Below are positions 11,949 to 23,744 of a stretch of DNA of 64,000 nt, one piece after another. A program made the position numbers and the translations under genes. The notes beneath the pieces are model-generated. The model saw only the letters and a list, made by a program, of their open reading frames with translations. It had not been told where the DNA came from and did not search any database. Origin of the DNA: Melanocharis versteri. Lineage: Eukaryota; Chordata; Aves; Passeriformes; Melanocharitidae. The DNA lies in NCBI GenBank assembly GCA_013397845.1, contig VZTG01006780.1, positions 1,127,693-1,191,692 of the forward strand, read 5' to 3'. Within the stretch, counting starts at the first letter, position 1, and every line of letters begins with the position of its first letter.

Positions 11949-12072
11949 GAGATGTTCAGAGGTCAACTTGTCAAGGCTCTAAGCAACCTGCTCTTACTTT
12001 GAAGTTGGGCCTCTTTGGGAGGTGGATGAACCCCAGAGGCTCCTTCCACAAAAAATTACTCCAAGGCTATAT
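11949..12072 (+). mobile_element. CR1 LINE, 3' continuation of the older interrupted copy
   Basis: The text around GAGATGTTCAGAGG, GGCTCTAAGCAACCTG and the CCAGAGGCTCCTTCCAC block near 12032-12048 matches the end of a sense CR1, which normally reads 'gagat-cttcaag ... gagcaacctgctctag ... ccagaggtcccttccaac'. It continues exactly where the 10800-11482 segment stops. This shows that the antisense CR1 inserted into an already resident sense CR1. The expected terminal short repeat has decayed (about 12048-12072). Confidence 0.7.
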
Positions 12073-14409
12073 TGTTTGGACTGTCACTTCCCATTCCACT
12101 TGCAGCCTGCACAACTCAGTCTTTTCTCCTTCCTCTAGCTCACCTTTCATGTGGCAGGAGTACCTTCTTGTGTGCCTTGGCCTTGGGATGAAAAATTCTG
12201 TCTAGTCTTCAGTCAGGTCTGCATCTTCACAATACTGCACATCTGGCCAGACATTTGTGTGGAGAGGTCACAGGGTTCTATCCATTTGCCACTATTACTG
12301 CAAGGATAACTTGAATTTAGAAGCTGTTTCTGACAGCTGGATTGCAGCCATTGATGGAAACCTGGTACTAGTGGGGCAGCTGGATCTTCTAGTTGCTTAC
12401 AGAAACTGCTGTGAGTTATAAAATATGATTGATTTCGATCACTTCGCCCCTCAGAAAGTGTCAACGGCTGTTCTCAAAGCCCAGGTTTTCATTTCAAGTA
12501 GATTAATACGGTTTTCTGTCATCTTCAAGATAATATCAATAAATCAGGACTGGGCCACTCTGGCAGAAAAGATAACAAAAATTCCTGCTGTCTTTCCAAA
12601 CAGAATGTCAGCTACTGTTAAAATTGTTATTGTTTTTCTTCAAAATTGCTATTGCCTATCCTTCTTCAGTCTAACAGTGCTTTCTTCTCTCTCAGCAGCT
12701 GTACAAACCCTCACCCTCTCTTGGTTGCCAAATGCATCTCAATGATATCCACTATGGGATGAAGATACACATAAATATACATATAAAAGCATGCACATAG
12801 AGGGGAATATTATCCCCTGGCTACTGCAGCTGCTGGCAAGCTTTGACCCTCAGGTGAGCCACAAAACTGTTGGGTTCTGGGAGAAGAAAGCAGTGACACT
12901 TACAGCAGCATTAAGTGTGTCCCAGGCCTCCCCTGAACAAGCTTTGAGTCTCTCCTGAAAAAAGGAGAGGTATCAATGTTGAAGGGTGAGGGATGGCACA
13001 CCTGAAATTTGCCCCACTGCTCTGTCACGGTGACACCACACAGGTGTTGCCATTTCCTCAGGCCCAACCCACCCAGGAAGCCAACACAGCTTCACTCACC
13101 ACCATCCTGGGGAGTGCACACAGCCCACCTGCAAAGGTGCTTGTTCAGCTGCAGGGGAAGGCTGCAGTAACCAAGAGTGTGAAGCTCATTAACAGAGGAC
13201 AAAGATTAACATTAGTAGAGACCTGAATATTTCAATTTCAGTGCTACAAAGGCACCAAATACCATTTAAACACAGTATGAGAAAATGTCTGCTTTTCCCA
13301 AGCTCTTCTCAGGCTATTCTCCTCTCTCCTTCCCGCCAATCCAGCCCCTGCAGAGGTGCCAGGCACCTTCTGGGTCAGTGCTTCTTCTCTTCACTTGGTC
13401 TTTTCTCAGCTATTTCTTTGAAGTGAGACCCAGAGGGACCTCCCTCCTCAGGCCTGATGGCCGGGCTGTCACTCACAGCTTTGCTTTCTTGTCTGCCTCT
13501 CCTCTGTGAAACAAGACTCTTGTCCCCTGCGAGCTTTCAGGCACAGCTTGTTGCTCTCCCCTGGAAAGCACAGCAGCTGTTTGTGCTCATAAGGAAACAG
13601 CACTTCTAAATGCAGCAAAGATAGTCCTCGGGAAAGGGATGAGGCAGAGTGCTAGTTTGGCAGAGTCTGGGGACGTGGCAGGCTCTCTGCTTTAACCTCT
13701 GCACCAGGGGCAAGGAGTGGGTGAGCATGACTGGGGCTCTTCAGGGGATCCTCAAAACATTTGAAGGAACTGCCATCATCCAGAGCTGGAGGTTCAGGCA
13801 GTTAAGTGTCCTTCGGCAGAGCTAACACCACCATGGCAAGTCAGGCTCCGGCTCTGTGATCGTGGATGTCCTGGAAGCAGCAAAAGAAGGGTAAAGTTTT
13901 CCCCAGTTACTTTATTTGAAATCACTTTAAAAGACTACTCCACCCAAGAAGCTGTTTACTCAGTTTTCCTACTCATCCTTGGGACAAGGCAGTCCTGCTG
14001 GGAGTCAGAGGCTGTCTGCTCACAGCTGCAGCCTGCCTGCACCTTCCTGCATGGGGCGAGTGGGGAAACACTGCACCTGTCCTCCGGAATGCTGCCCCGG
14101 CCCTGCCGTCCTCCCCTCCAGGGACGTTCCCACAGCCAGCACTTACCCCAAGCTCTGTTGTGGTGAGCTCACCTTTCATTTATGGTGTTAAAAGCTTTCT
14201 AAATCTGGGTGGGTTTTTTTTCCTCGCAGTTTCCCCTAAGGTAAACACCTCAATTTCAGTCTGAGTCATATCTCCTTGCACCACCTGTTCTGACATGCTG
14301 AGGTAAGTGGTGTGTAGTACCTGTCTCTGGCTGGATGCTGCAGCCCAGCATCCCACGAGTGCGAGACCCATTAAAGTGATATAACAGCTCAGGAGCTGAA
14401 CATATCCAG
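12073..14409. other. Non-coding single-copy sequence
   Basis: No recognised gene. Open frames up to 106 codons (12425-12745 plus) match nothing I know. The stretch 13990-14130 is CpG-enriched relative to its surroundings but too short and sparse for a CpG island. A well-formed 3' splice-site-like sequence near 12671-12695 is listed separately. Confidence 0.55.
12696..12853 (+). other. Possible non-coding exon with branch point, acceptor and donor
   Basis: A consensus branch-point sequence CTAAC (12671-12675) lies about 21 nt upstream of an acceptor with a long pyrimidine tract (TGCTTTCTTCTCTCTCAG, ending at 12695). A strong donor, CAG|GTGAGC, follows 12853. One frame is open for 34 codons and ends in TAG at 12798-12800, so the whole segment is not coding. 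It could be an exon of a long non-coding RNA or a decoy. Confidence 0.15.
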
Positions 14410-14784
14410 TATTTTTAAGGCTGAGATGCAGACAACAGCTCATCATTAGAGAAGAGAAGGCTCTGGGGAGAACTTACTGCAGCCTTTCACAAAGAAAGAT
14501 GGAGACAAACTTTTTGGCAGGGCCTGTTGTGATAGGAAAGGGGTAATGGCTTTAAACAGAAGGAAGGTTGATTGAAATTTGATATATGGAGGAAGTTTTT
14601 TACAATGAGGGTGGTAAAACACTGGAACAGGTTGCTCAGAGAAATTGTGGATGCCCCATCTCTGGAAACATTCAAGGTCAGGCTGGACGAGGCTCTGATC
14701 TAGTTGAAGATGTCCCTGCTCATTGCAGTGGATTGGACTAGATGACTTCTAAAGGTCCCTTTCAACACAAACTATTCTGTGATT
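14410..14784 (+). mobile_element. CR1 LINE, 5'-truncated sense copy (3' region)
   Basis: This follows the CR1 3' end in sense orientation. Landmarks are GAAGAGAAGGCTCTGGGGAG (14451-14470), TGTGATAGGAAAGGGGTAATG (14528-14548), a GAGGGTGGTAAAACACTGGA stretch (14608-14627), AACAGGTTGCTCAGAGAAAT (14626-14645), GGATGCCCCATCTCTGGAAA and the final CTATTCTGTGATTA. The 5' end is truncated, as is usual for CR1, with similarity fading before about 14450. Only the last part of ORF2 and the 3' UTR remain, so it encodes nothing functional. Divergence from my remembered consensus looks moderate. Confidence 0.93.
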
Positions 14785-14908
14785 AGCATTGCAGTGATGG
14801 AGAAATGCCACAGTGGCTTCCATAATGCCACAGAGCAAGGACAGGTCTCTCCCTGCTCTTTCTGCCTGACAGTGAGGACATCACTCACAGGGCTTCCTTT
14901 TTTTGCAG

Positions 14909-14973
14909 TAATATCTGCTGTAGCTGCTTTATGGGAATATTGGCAGCCCACACTAAGTTATAGCAGCCTTCAG
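14909..14973 (+). other. Possible internal coding exon, 65 nt
   Basis: The acceptor-like GGCTTCCTTTTTTTGCAG ends at 14908, and a donor-like CAG|GTAAAT follows 14973. The intervening frame is open, with codons giving ISAVAALWEYWQPTLSYSS and ending LQ at the donor. The phase would be one base carried in and none carried out. The frame is also open beyond both boundaries, which weakens the argument. The peptide is not recognised. Confidence 0.15.
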
Positions 14974-16168
14974 GTAAATGTGACTTCTGCCAGGGAGTTG
15001 CTTTTGTCTTGGCAGCATGGAATCAAGGGTGTACAAGTCAGGCGGCCTCTGCCTGTGGCATAAACTTTTCTTGCTCAACTTCTATTTCACTGGTTTTTTC
15101 CCACCATCTGCTCTTCCTTCCTTTTTTTCCTTTGTTTCAACCTATCTGTCTAAGTCAAAAAGCTGTTCCCTGCAAAATCACCCCATAACTGTGTTGCACT
15201 TTCAAGGAGGAGTGCCCAGGACACAGGAAGTGCCCTGAGTGCAGCCGCACCGAGATGTTGAGACATAGCACCCACTCCTCCCATTGGAGGAAAACCCCAA
15301 GTGTCTTGCACCACTTACCCTTAGGAGGATGCAGAAGAAGGAAACTCCCAGTGAGAGCAAAGCAAACGGGAGGGATGGCCGTGTCACCACCAAGAAAAGC
15401 AGGTCAGGTGGCCTTTTGTGCATAGATGTCTAAACTCAGTGATGGGCCAGTGAGAGAAAAACTTGATATAACTGAACTGTTCTATAAAAAGAATATTAGG
15501 AGTCCAAAGTCAGAGGGGAATGTTAAGAAAAACCTTTTCCTGCCTTGCCACCTTCCAGGTGACAAGAATTTACTTCATCTTCGAACTCAAAGCCTTGATT
15601 TTCTCATCTCCGATTCCGGAGCCAGCTCTTCCCAGGAGCACCTTGGTGGTGTGCAGAGCAGGAGCTGGTCCATGCTCTGCCTTGTGGCAGCTGTGAGCTC
15701 ACATCAGCCATTTCCAGTCCCATGCAGAGCCATCTCTGGCTATAGGCTCAGGAACAGCAATAGTATTACATTAGATCAGTATCATAGACTCTGTTCCAAA
15801 GGTATTATTTAGAGAAGGATTGAGAACCTGGCTTGTGTTTCTCGCGGCTGATCTCTCACAGTCTGGTGTTTCTCTTTATTTCTTTGCTTTCCTCGTGCAG
15901 CTGCCAGGTTTTCTGAGCTACCTCAGAAGCTAATTGGCCTGGATTTTGCCTTTCTCCCCTTAAGTAGAATTACTGATGACCTTCTCCTGTGCATGCCAGT
16001 GTCACTGCAGTGGCAATACTAAGCTCCCACATGTTGCTCTTGTAAGTTTGTCTGCTGTGTGATGCCATTTTCCCAAGGCAAATAGAAAACAGTTTGGTCT
16101 GCCACTAATGCAACAGGCATCCCTGAGCTCTCTAGCAAGCAGAACAAATGGAAACCTCTTCTCTTTGG

Positions 16169-16186
16169 TATTTATTTATTTATTTA
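16169..16186 (+). repeat. (TTTA)n microsatellite
   Basis: About four and a half copies of TTTA in a row. Simple repeat only. Confidence 0.85.
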
Positions 16187-17708
16187 AGTCATTTAATTGC
16201 TCTTCCCTTATTTAGAGGAGGTGAAGAAAAGAGTCCAATATAGAGATACTGCTGGTGGTCAGTGACAAACTGAAGGTCTGAAAGATATAGCTCCATCTCC
16301 TCACACTTTTGTCCCCATTTGGTGACCCTACCACTCCTTCCTTTGCTGTACTACTGAACATGTAACCTCAGGGCAGCTGTAGCCTGGAAGCTGGATGCTT
16401 GGAAGCCTTTCAGCCCAAGGGGCCTGCTTTCCTGTCAGAAGTCACATGGCAGAAATCCTAAATAACCCCTAATTAAAGGAGTTATAGGCTGCAGTACCAT
16501 GTCCTTGGAGCCTTCCAGCAATCTTGGATCTTTTTGTAGCTGGGCACTAGAAAAACTGGACAGTAATTTGATTCTGTAAAACTTCAGTGGTGTTTTGTCC
16601 GAGACACAAGGAGGAGCATCATTATCCAGACAGCGGATTTACATCCTGTTTATTGAGTTATGCACATCAGATACTGGCTGAGCCACCATTTTGCCTATTA
16701 AACACTTAGCCTTGGGCTTCTCCTGGGCCACAACTTGACTCAGTTCCCACACCCCACAGGAAACCTGGTGGTCCCATGGGGTGCTCAGTGGCTAGCAGTG
16801 TGTCCCAGGAGCCCTGTGCAAGTGTGGGGCCATGGAGGCAGGTTGTGGGAGCCGGAAGTCTTATCCCTGCAGCAAAAAGGCACTGCTGGGGCCAGCAGAT
16901 GTAAAATAAAAACAAAACCTGGAAAGTGAAAAATGTATAAGGAAAATGAAAAACACTGCTCATCCTAAGGAAGTATCCTGACAGCACTGATTTGACTCAT
17001 AATTTTTTCTATTACTCTTTTCTATGTAACAGTTCAATTCCTTTGTCCTTACCCTGCCAGGACTGGAAGAGATGCATTTTCCATGCAGTGGCTCCCATGG
17101 GGATTGGGAACATACCGTTTCTCTGCTCCCTCCCTGCCTCTCAACACTTCCCATAGGCCTGATCCTGTACCATGCTGTGCGTCTGGGATGAAAGACAGGG
17201 TCACTTCCTGAGTAGCAGCAAGACAGTGCAGGAACATTGATGTGTACCTTTAATGAGACAGAAGTAGCACTTGCTAGGAATAGGCTTGTGACACAGATTT
17301 CTGGTGTATATTTGGTTCATATTTGCTACAATAATTTAATAGATATCACTGCACACCCTGGTTCCTTGAGAGTCTCTGTAATGGCTGTACCTGTAAGCAT
17401 AGTGCTGCCTGGATCCTGCCATTTGCCTAGCAAAACTGAAAACAAAAAGAGAAGAGGTGCAGAATCTCATTGCCTTGCACTGTGCGAGGCCAACCTTCCT
17501 GCAAAGACAGACGAAAGCAAAATCCCTTTTCTCCCCCTCATTCTGGTGTTAAAGGATCTCACTTGCCCTGCCTAACTTCCATGTGCGCCTGTCTCTCTGC
17601 TGGCTTAAAGGCATATAGTTTTCCTGGTTAAAAACCATGCCCTAATAGAACCTCTTGGAGGATCAGTAAGCACAGCTGGATCCTCCCAGTGTTTTATGCA
17701 CAGGCAAA

Positions 17709-17729
17709 TACACACATGCACACACACAT
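17709..17729 (+). repeat. CA-rich microsatellite
   Basis: An imperfect (CA)n run interrupted once by ATG. Confidence 0.6.
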
Positions 17730-18163
17730 TTGCCTGGCTGTGTTTGGGGATGTAGTTTCCTGTTGAGACTTTTTTGCCATGTAACCCCTCTCACCACCCT
17801 CTCACACGAGACATGTGACACATGAGAGGACCACCACTTCATTATATGATGAAAACCCTCTCACATCAGCTCCCCTTCTGCTGTTTTAACTTAAAAACTC
17901 CTATAATACTGAGTTGGGCAAAGGGGGGAAGTGATGTCGTTTTTGTATGAGACACATAAATTTCAGTCTGTAACTAAAAAGAGCATGTGGCATTTGCACA
18001 TGACCTAACGCAGAGTTTCTCTACATTGCCCAAACAGGCTTTGCTCTGACTGATGTTCTCAGCTGCTGTTTTGTTTCCTTAAAAATCTGAGTCCAGGCAA
18101 TGCGTTTCAGTCCGTTTGGGAGCTGCCAAGGGTCAGCTTGAGAAATGTGAGGAAGCTAGTTAA

Positions 18164-18195
18164 GGTAGCGGGGGTGGAGGGGGGCGGTGGTGAGG
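18164..18195 (+). repeat. G-rich tract, possible G-quadruplex
   Basis: Runs of five and six G separated by short loops, flanked by further GG pairs, on the plus strand. The pattern could fold as a G-quadruplex if the longer runs are split. No promoter features were seen next to it. Confidence 0.4.
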
Positions 18196-20501
18196 ATGTT
18201 GTTTAAACATCTCTGGGCCAATATTTCCAAAAGCCTTTAGAAACCTAAGGGTTTAGGGCAGGTAGGTGCCTGGTGCATTTTCAAGCAACCTGTACTGCTT
18301 ATCTGCAAATTGCAACATTTAAGTATTTCGGAAAATCCACCTTCAAGTCATGAGCCGGGTGAAAGCAGCACCATTTATGTAAGGCATTGTCAGAGCTCTT
18401 GGTGATGCCTGGGTGCAGCACTGGGATGAATGCCAGCAAAATTGTTTCCCTGTGGAGTTGCACAGCTGACTGTGCTTTGGCTTGCCAGGACAAAACACCA
18501 CACCAAGGCAGGCAGAGAGAGTGAGGAACTGTGAGGGAAGGGCTTTTTCTTGATAATCTCTGGGTCGGGTCAGAGCTGTTGAGTTTCTTGACATCAGGCT
18601 GCACGGGAAGGGTAACTGTGTATTTCTAAAGATAAACAGGCATGCCACCAATTAAGCTGGTGCCTTAGCAGGGCAAGCACAGCTGTCTGTAGGAGGTTGC
18701 TTGAGAGCATTGAGATCCCTGCAAGGGGAGGGAGAACCCTGCCTCCCACTGCTGTTTTCCTGGTCTCATCGTGGAGGGAAGGCAGGTCTCTCCGCCTGAC
18801 AGTCACATTCCTCCCAAATCTGCAATAGGCCACTGTATGCAACCCAAAAAATACAGGAGCCTCTCTCATTGCTGGATCCATGCATTGCTACCGGAGGTGT
18901 GATGCTTGGCAGGCTCTCTCCCCTTCTGCTTAGTACCCTTGCCTGTGTTGAAACATTCTCAAATCCTCTCCCACCTGCTGTGTCCCACTAAGGAGTAGCT
19001 CCTGGTGATGTCTTTCCTGTCTAATTTTTGTGGGAAGGGCCAGCAGCTCCTTGTGTGTCCCAACTTGCTCTCCTCTTCAGTGTGATAGCTCTCACACACT
19101 GAACCTCTGGGAACTGCGGATGAAATGTAGTTTCCACTTAAAAGCATGCTCAGGCTCATGAAAAGCCTCCCTGGCCGTTTGCCTGGGGCTTTGTTTGGAG
19201 GAGGCTCTTGGGATAAGAATGGGAGAAAATAATGGCCTCAGGTGTTACATGAGGAGCCCTGAGCTGGGCTGCACACTCAGGATGCACTCCACAGAATGGA
19301 AAACTATTTGGATATTATTATCACTCCCAACGCCAAAATCCTGGACTCATCCTCTCCTCACCTCTCCACAAGCTGGAGAGGGGTTGCAAAGCACTTGTTG
19401 CCCTGGCTTGGGTCTTTCTGGCGTGAGTGCGCTCCTGCTGCCGGTGTCCTGCAGGCTGGACAAGGGGAGGGAGCTGCCCTCCACAGCCAGAGTTCTGCGC
19501 GAGGGCAGGCAGGCTGCGGGAAACGGGGGCAAACAATGAGGTTCTGCTTTGCTGCTGCAACAGCTTGAGAGTGGAGGAGAGGAAGTGCTTCGATGACAAG
19601 GGCAGGGTGAGCCGGAGGCCAGAGGGCACGTTTTTCATGCTGTGAGGCCTCTTTGGTGTCAGCACTGCTCCTGCATAATAAAGCTCAGCACAGGGGAGGG
19701 GGGTCCGTGCCCCTCAGTGTGGGGGGAGCCAGGAGGGTTCCCAGTGTGACAGACAGGGAAGACTGCAGGAAAAAAAAGCCTTAGGAGTTGTCCCTGAGAA
19801 GGGACAAGTCAATTCTGTGAGAGGTGGCAGTGCTGCCTCCTTGTGCAAATCTGATCTGGAGACGAATAGTCCCAGAAGTATCTTCCAGTAGAGGGAAGGA
19901 GGCACTGCTAAAGCCCTGCTGCAGGTCTGCAGCTGCATTCAGTGCCCATCTCAAAATCTGAATCTTGGAGAAGCACTTCAGAGGACCTAAATTATTTAGA
20001 AACTCTAGCAATCAATTACAAACACCCAGCTCCTTCATCTCTGCCCTTATTGAGCCTTTAACTTCCTCACCCTGCTCAGGGTAGTATTATGAGGGTGAAA
20101 TGGTTGACGTTTATGAAGTGCTTTGAAGATAAAAAGTGATGTTAAGTTTTACTAGGCCGAGATCTGAGGCTCTCATTTAATCTTTCTCGAGATATCAGAC
20201 TCAAATCTCACTCCAGGGGTTTCCTGCATGCTGCTTGTAAGCAGCACATGGAGCTGCCCCCATTCCCATGCCCACCCTGCCCTGCTGCAGCCTCGTGCCC
20301 TGCCAGCTCTCCCATCACAACCCTTTCCCTGTCTGGCTGTAGGCCAGAGTGCTAAGATGATCCCAGTTATAACATTGTAGGACTACAGATTCACTGAAAC
20401 AAAGGAAGAAAACAGGAGGCAAAGAGGAATCTACACGAGGGAGAAGACTGGCATGAGGTTTGTGTACATGCTTATATTATCCCAGTCATTTGAGACATGC
20501 A

Positions 20502-20602
20502 CAGAATCATAGAATCATAGACTATTCCAAGTTGGAAGGAACCCACAAGGATCACTACACAGGACAGACCCATGAATCACACCAGAAATAGTCTTTGAAA
20601 CT
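20502..20602 (-). mobile_element. CR1 LINE, short antisense 3' tail
   Basis: The plus strand begins CAGAATCATAGAATCATAG and continues through GTTGGAAGGAACCCACAAGG to a stretch resembling CR1's 'aagaatcacacc' block near 20574-20584. This is the reverse complement of an avian CR1 3' end. Similarity fades by about 20600. It is a severely 5'-truncated insertion with no coding content. Confidence 0.9.
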
Positions 20603-23600
20603 TTTTTTTAGATGGGGCCCTTGTTGTGCTCCGAGCCATCCCGTGCCCCGTCCCTGCCCCAAAGTGGTAGACAAGGCAAACAATGGATCTGAATATGAGA
20701 GGGGGAGGAAGAAGAGGAAAGCTTGGCAAGCAAGCCAGGAGCCTAGAGAACTAGTCTCCTTATCGTTGTCAAATTTCCTTCAGGCATTGCAAGGAAGAGA
20801 AATTTGAAATTGCTTTTACACACCCCTGCCTGCTTGAGTGCACAGAAAGACAGAAGTGGTCTCAGAAGGAAGGCTGCTATTTTGTGCAGTACATGGCCCG
20901 GTGCCTTATTTGCAGTTTGCTGTGTAAGCACTGTTGTCGAATGGGAGCTATTTGCTTCCTCCAGGCTTTTCTATGGGACTCATCAGTATGACACAGGAGG
21001 ACTTGAGACATCAATTAAATTCTTCCAGAACAGCTCTGTGAGACTGAGAAACAGGAAACAAAAGGAAATCTCTGTGGCGCTGAAGGCTCATCTCTGCTGC
21101 AAACCAGGCCCAAATTTCAAGTTGGGTACGTGGAAAACAAGGAAGTACGATGACCTTTGCTTTGTGTGGGAACCTTTATGGCAAAGGCGGTGACAAGGTC
21201 TAGTGCTCCTGGGCAATATTCAGAGCAGTTAACCACCATGAAATCGCCGCTTCTCCTCTTGCAGTGCCTTCCCTCACTCATTCACTGCGCAACTTCTTCA
21301 CCAAAGGAGACTCCCTCTCTTTCCAGCCGTGATGCATCCACAAGGTGTCCATGCAGGTGTGCTACAGGGGGCGAATCAAGGGCTCTAAAGACTGTATGCT
21401 CTTAATGAGCGAACAAAACCAGAAAACTGGGTTTATACAGGCATCTTCTAGTCGCTGAGTACCTGGAATTTGTGCTCTGAATCTTCTTTTTTGCACTGAG
21501 GGACATACGTGGGGTGTATGGTGGGAAACAGGTGTGGTGAATTGTTCAACCTTTCTCATTTTCCTGCCTTCCCTGCTTCTCCAAAGTAACTTTCCTTGCC
21601 CATTTTGCCTGGAGTTGGGCAGCACCCTCACATTGCCTAGACTCAGCAGTGGCACCACTGAAGTTTCAGCTATGTAGCCTGGGGTCATCCCTCCCTGCCT
21701 GAGGCTCAGAGATACAGCACAGCTTGCACTGCCCACCAAAGGCTTTTCTGCTGCCACCAGGAGGGTTTGAAAGGGTTGTCTGCCACAGCCCAGCCATCTG
21801 TTTCCCCTTGCAGCACCAAGGATGTATTTAGGTCTGCAAGGCACCACAGGGTCTTGCAAGCTCTTCCAGAGTCTCAGAGGTGCAGGGGTTCTGCACCAAA
21901 ACCTGCTGTGCAGGAGCTCTGCCCCATCAGCCCCTCTGAGGCCACATGGAGGGGAGCAGGGGACTCTGCATGGGGCACGACACTGGCGTAAGGCAGCCAG
22001 ATGTTCTGGGGGAGGGCAGGGCTCTGGACTGCCACAGCTGCTGTGAGCACAGAACAGCCACTGTGGGAATGTCACGCTCTCCCTGGGCCAGACCCTCCCG
22101 CAGCTAACCAAGACCCAGCAGTCTTTAATGAGCTTCATCAAACTGACATTATGGTCAAATTGAGGCAGCTTTGGATGGGGATGATAAAATGAAAATCGTC
22201 CCTCACAAAAGGCAACTCTTGCTGCAGGTTTCAGGCTTTGACTTTGAACCAGGATGCTGTGGGTTCTTTAAACCAAACCCAAAGCTGGTAATTTTTTAGA
22301 GGAAGATATTTGCTTGGCTATGCTTTTTTGGGGTTTTGATATTTTTTTAAAAAAACAGAGAAGACTTTTTGGCCAAATCTCTCCTTCACTGTTGCAAGGA
22401 CACTGGAGCATGGAAAATTTCAAGACCTAAAGCGTTTGTCAAAGTTTTAAGCAGCAGACAAAAAGAGCTTATACCATGAAGCATAAGTGGTCTCAACAAT
22501 AAATAATTTTACCAGTTCAGCTTAAAATACATCTAAAATATATTTTTAAGGCCTCATATACTCTGCTAGATTAAGTTGCTACAGTACTAATGTACTTTCC
22601 CTCTCAGAGAAGTGTGTGGGCTTCTGGCAGCAGAGGAAGCAAGAGTTAGCAGGAGAGGACGTGAAAGAAAAGCTCAACTCCTTCTTGCTTTTCAGTCAGC
22701 CAGCTCTCCATGGTCCCTGCAGCTGCCAAGAACTTTTGTATGACAATAGCAATAGCACAAAACCTGTTAAATATAGATTCAACTGAATTTAAATTGAGGA
22801 GAAGCATCTATAGTAATCAAGGTTTGCTGGATGTGTCTTGAATATGATGTTGTTCTTAATTATTGAGCTCTGCACACTGGCTGCAAATATATTAAAAAAA
22901 AAAAGTTTTCCAGCCTGCTGCTCACTAAGTGAAATGAAGGCATGACAGTGTGGTTTTGCCTTTAAAAACACAAGGCAGTGAAACTTTACCAGTTCTGTTG
23001 TTAGCCTTTTACTTTCCAGGTGCGCTGGTCTCCAGCATATTCCAGACTTTTGCACTTTGTCTTTAAAAAACCTGTATGAGGAGGGGCACCACAGCTTATC
23101 AAGATGCTCATGAGCTGAGACCATACAGGCTGAAAACTAGAGCTGAATAGGTCTGAGAAAAGCCAGACTCTTTGTGTGATTTGGCAAACAGTAAACACAG
23201 ACAATACTCCTGGCAGGGCTGTGTGCATAATTAAAACCCTTTCCTGGGGCTTTTCAAAGACCCCCACAATGTGCTGAGGAGCTCCGGCAGTGATGTTGGG
23301 TCTCCACACAAGGGGCAGCTCGTGGATGTGCTGGAGGATGCAGGGATGGAAATCTGCATTGTGGTGTGCCTCTTCCACTCGTCTGACAGCTGCATCATAA
23401 GCTCTTCTTCCCTCAGGGAGCGGGAAGGTGACCACACCTGGCCACCATGGCCACATCCACTGGAGATAACCCTGCTCTCACCTTTGGTGTCAGGAGTCTG
23501 GTGTGGGGATGCTCCCAGGGCACTCCTGCAATACTTGGCTGGGGCAGGCAGCACAGTTTAGTGTGCAATTCCTGAGCCAGGACTGGTTTAAGCAGCTGAT

Positions 23601-23728
23601 AGCAGTGGTAAATGTGTAGATACAGTGGCACAGTGCTTGGTGCTGGTCAGGTCAGACCACAAGGACATCTGTTGCATGCCAGCAGTGCAGATACGCTCTT
23701 CAGGAGTAACCCATAAATACATTTCAGG
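20603..23728. other. GC-richer non-coding sequence with long incidental frames
   Basis: No recognised gene. This stretch contains the longest open frame of the window (21362-22141, minus, listed separately) and a 151-codon minus frame at 23001-23456. Neither resembles a family I know, and both lie in GC-richer sequence where stop codons are rarer. Confidence 0.5.
21362..22141 (-). other. Unrecognised 259-codon open frame, doubtful
   Basis: This is the longest ATG-to-stop frame in the window. The predicted protein is rich in Cys, Pro and Arg in its first 110 residues (clusters such as SSCGSPEPCPPPEHL and CRAPCRVPCSPPCGLRG), with no signal peptide, membrane segment or known domain that I can see. 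The plus strand of the same stretch also carries overlapping open frames of about 74 codons, which suggests composition and not selection. A frame this long would be expected rarely by chance in 64 kb, but not so rarely as to establish a gene. It could be chance or a young open frame in a transcript. Confidence 0.12.
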
Positions 23729-23744
23729 AAAAAAAAAAAAAAAA
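23729..23744 (+). repeat. Poly(A) tract, 16 A
   Basis: An uninterrupted run of A follows CATAAATACATTTCAGG. It could be a simple repeat or the tail of a decayed retrocopy. No source gene or target-site duplication is visible. Confidence 0.8.

Larger units (their letters stand above)
14985..20501. other. Non-coding single-copy sequence
   Basis: No recognised gene. At 15319-15423 (minus) an ATG frame with a hydrophobic stretch runs to a strong donor, but the start context is poor. A (TTTA)n microsatellite lies at 16169-16186, a CA-rich stretch at 17709-17729 and a G-rich tract at 18164-18195. The segment 19290-19740 is GC-richer, with overlapping open frames on both strands typical of composition and not of genes. 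Confidence 0.55.

Noticed and set aside
15319..15423. A minus-strand ATG frame with a hydrophobic stretch ending at a GTAAGT donor, like a signal-peptide exon
   Set aside because: The start context is poor, no promoter lies upstream, and the hydrophobic run derives from T-rich sequence.
23001..23456. A 151-codon minus-strand frame with protein-like text near its start
   Set aside because: No family recognised, neighbouring frames on both strands are also open, and no splice or promoter context supports it.
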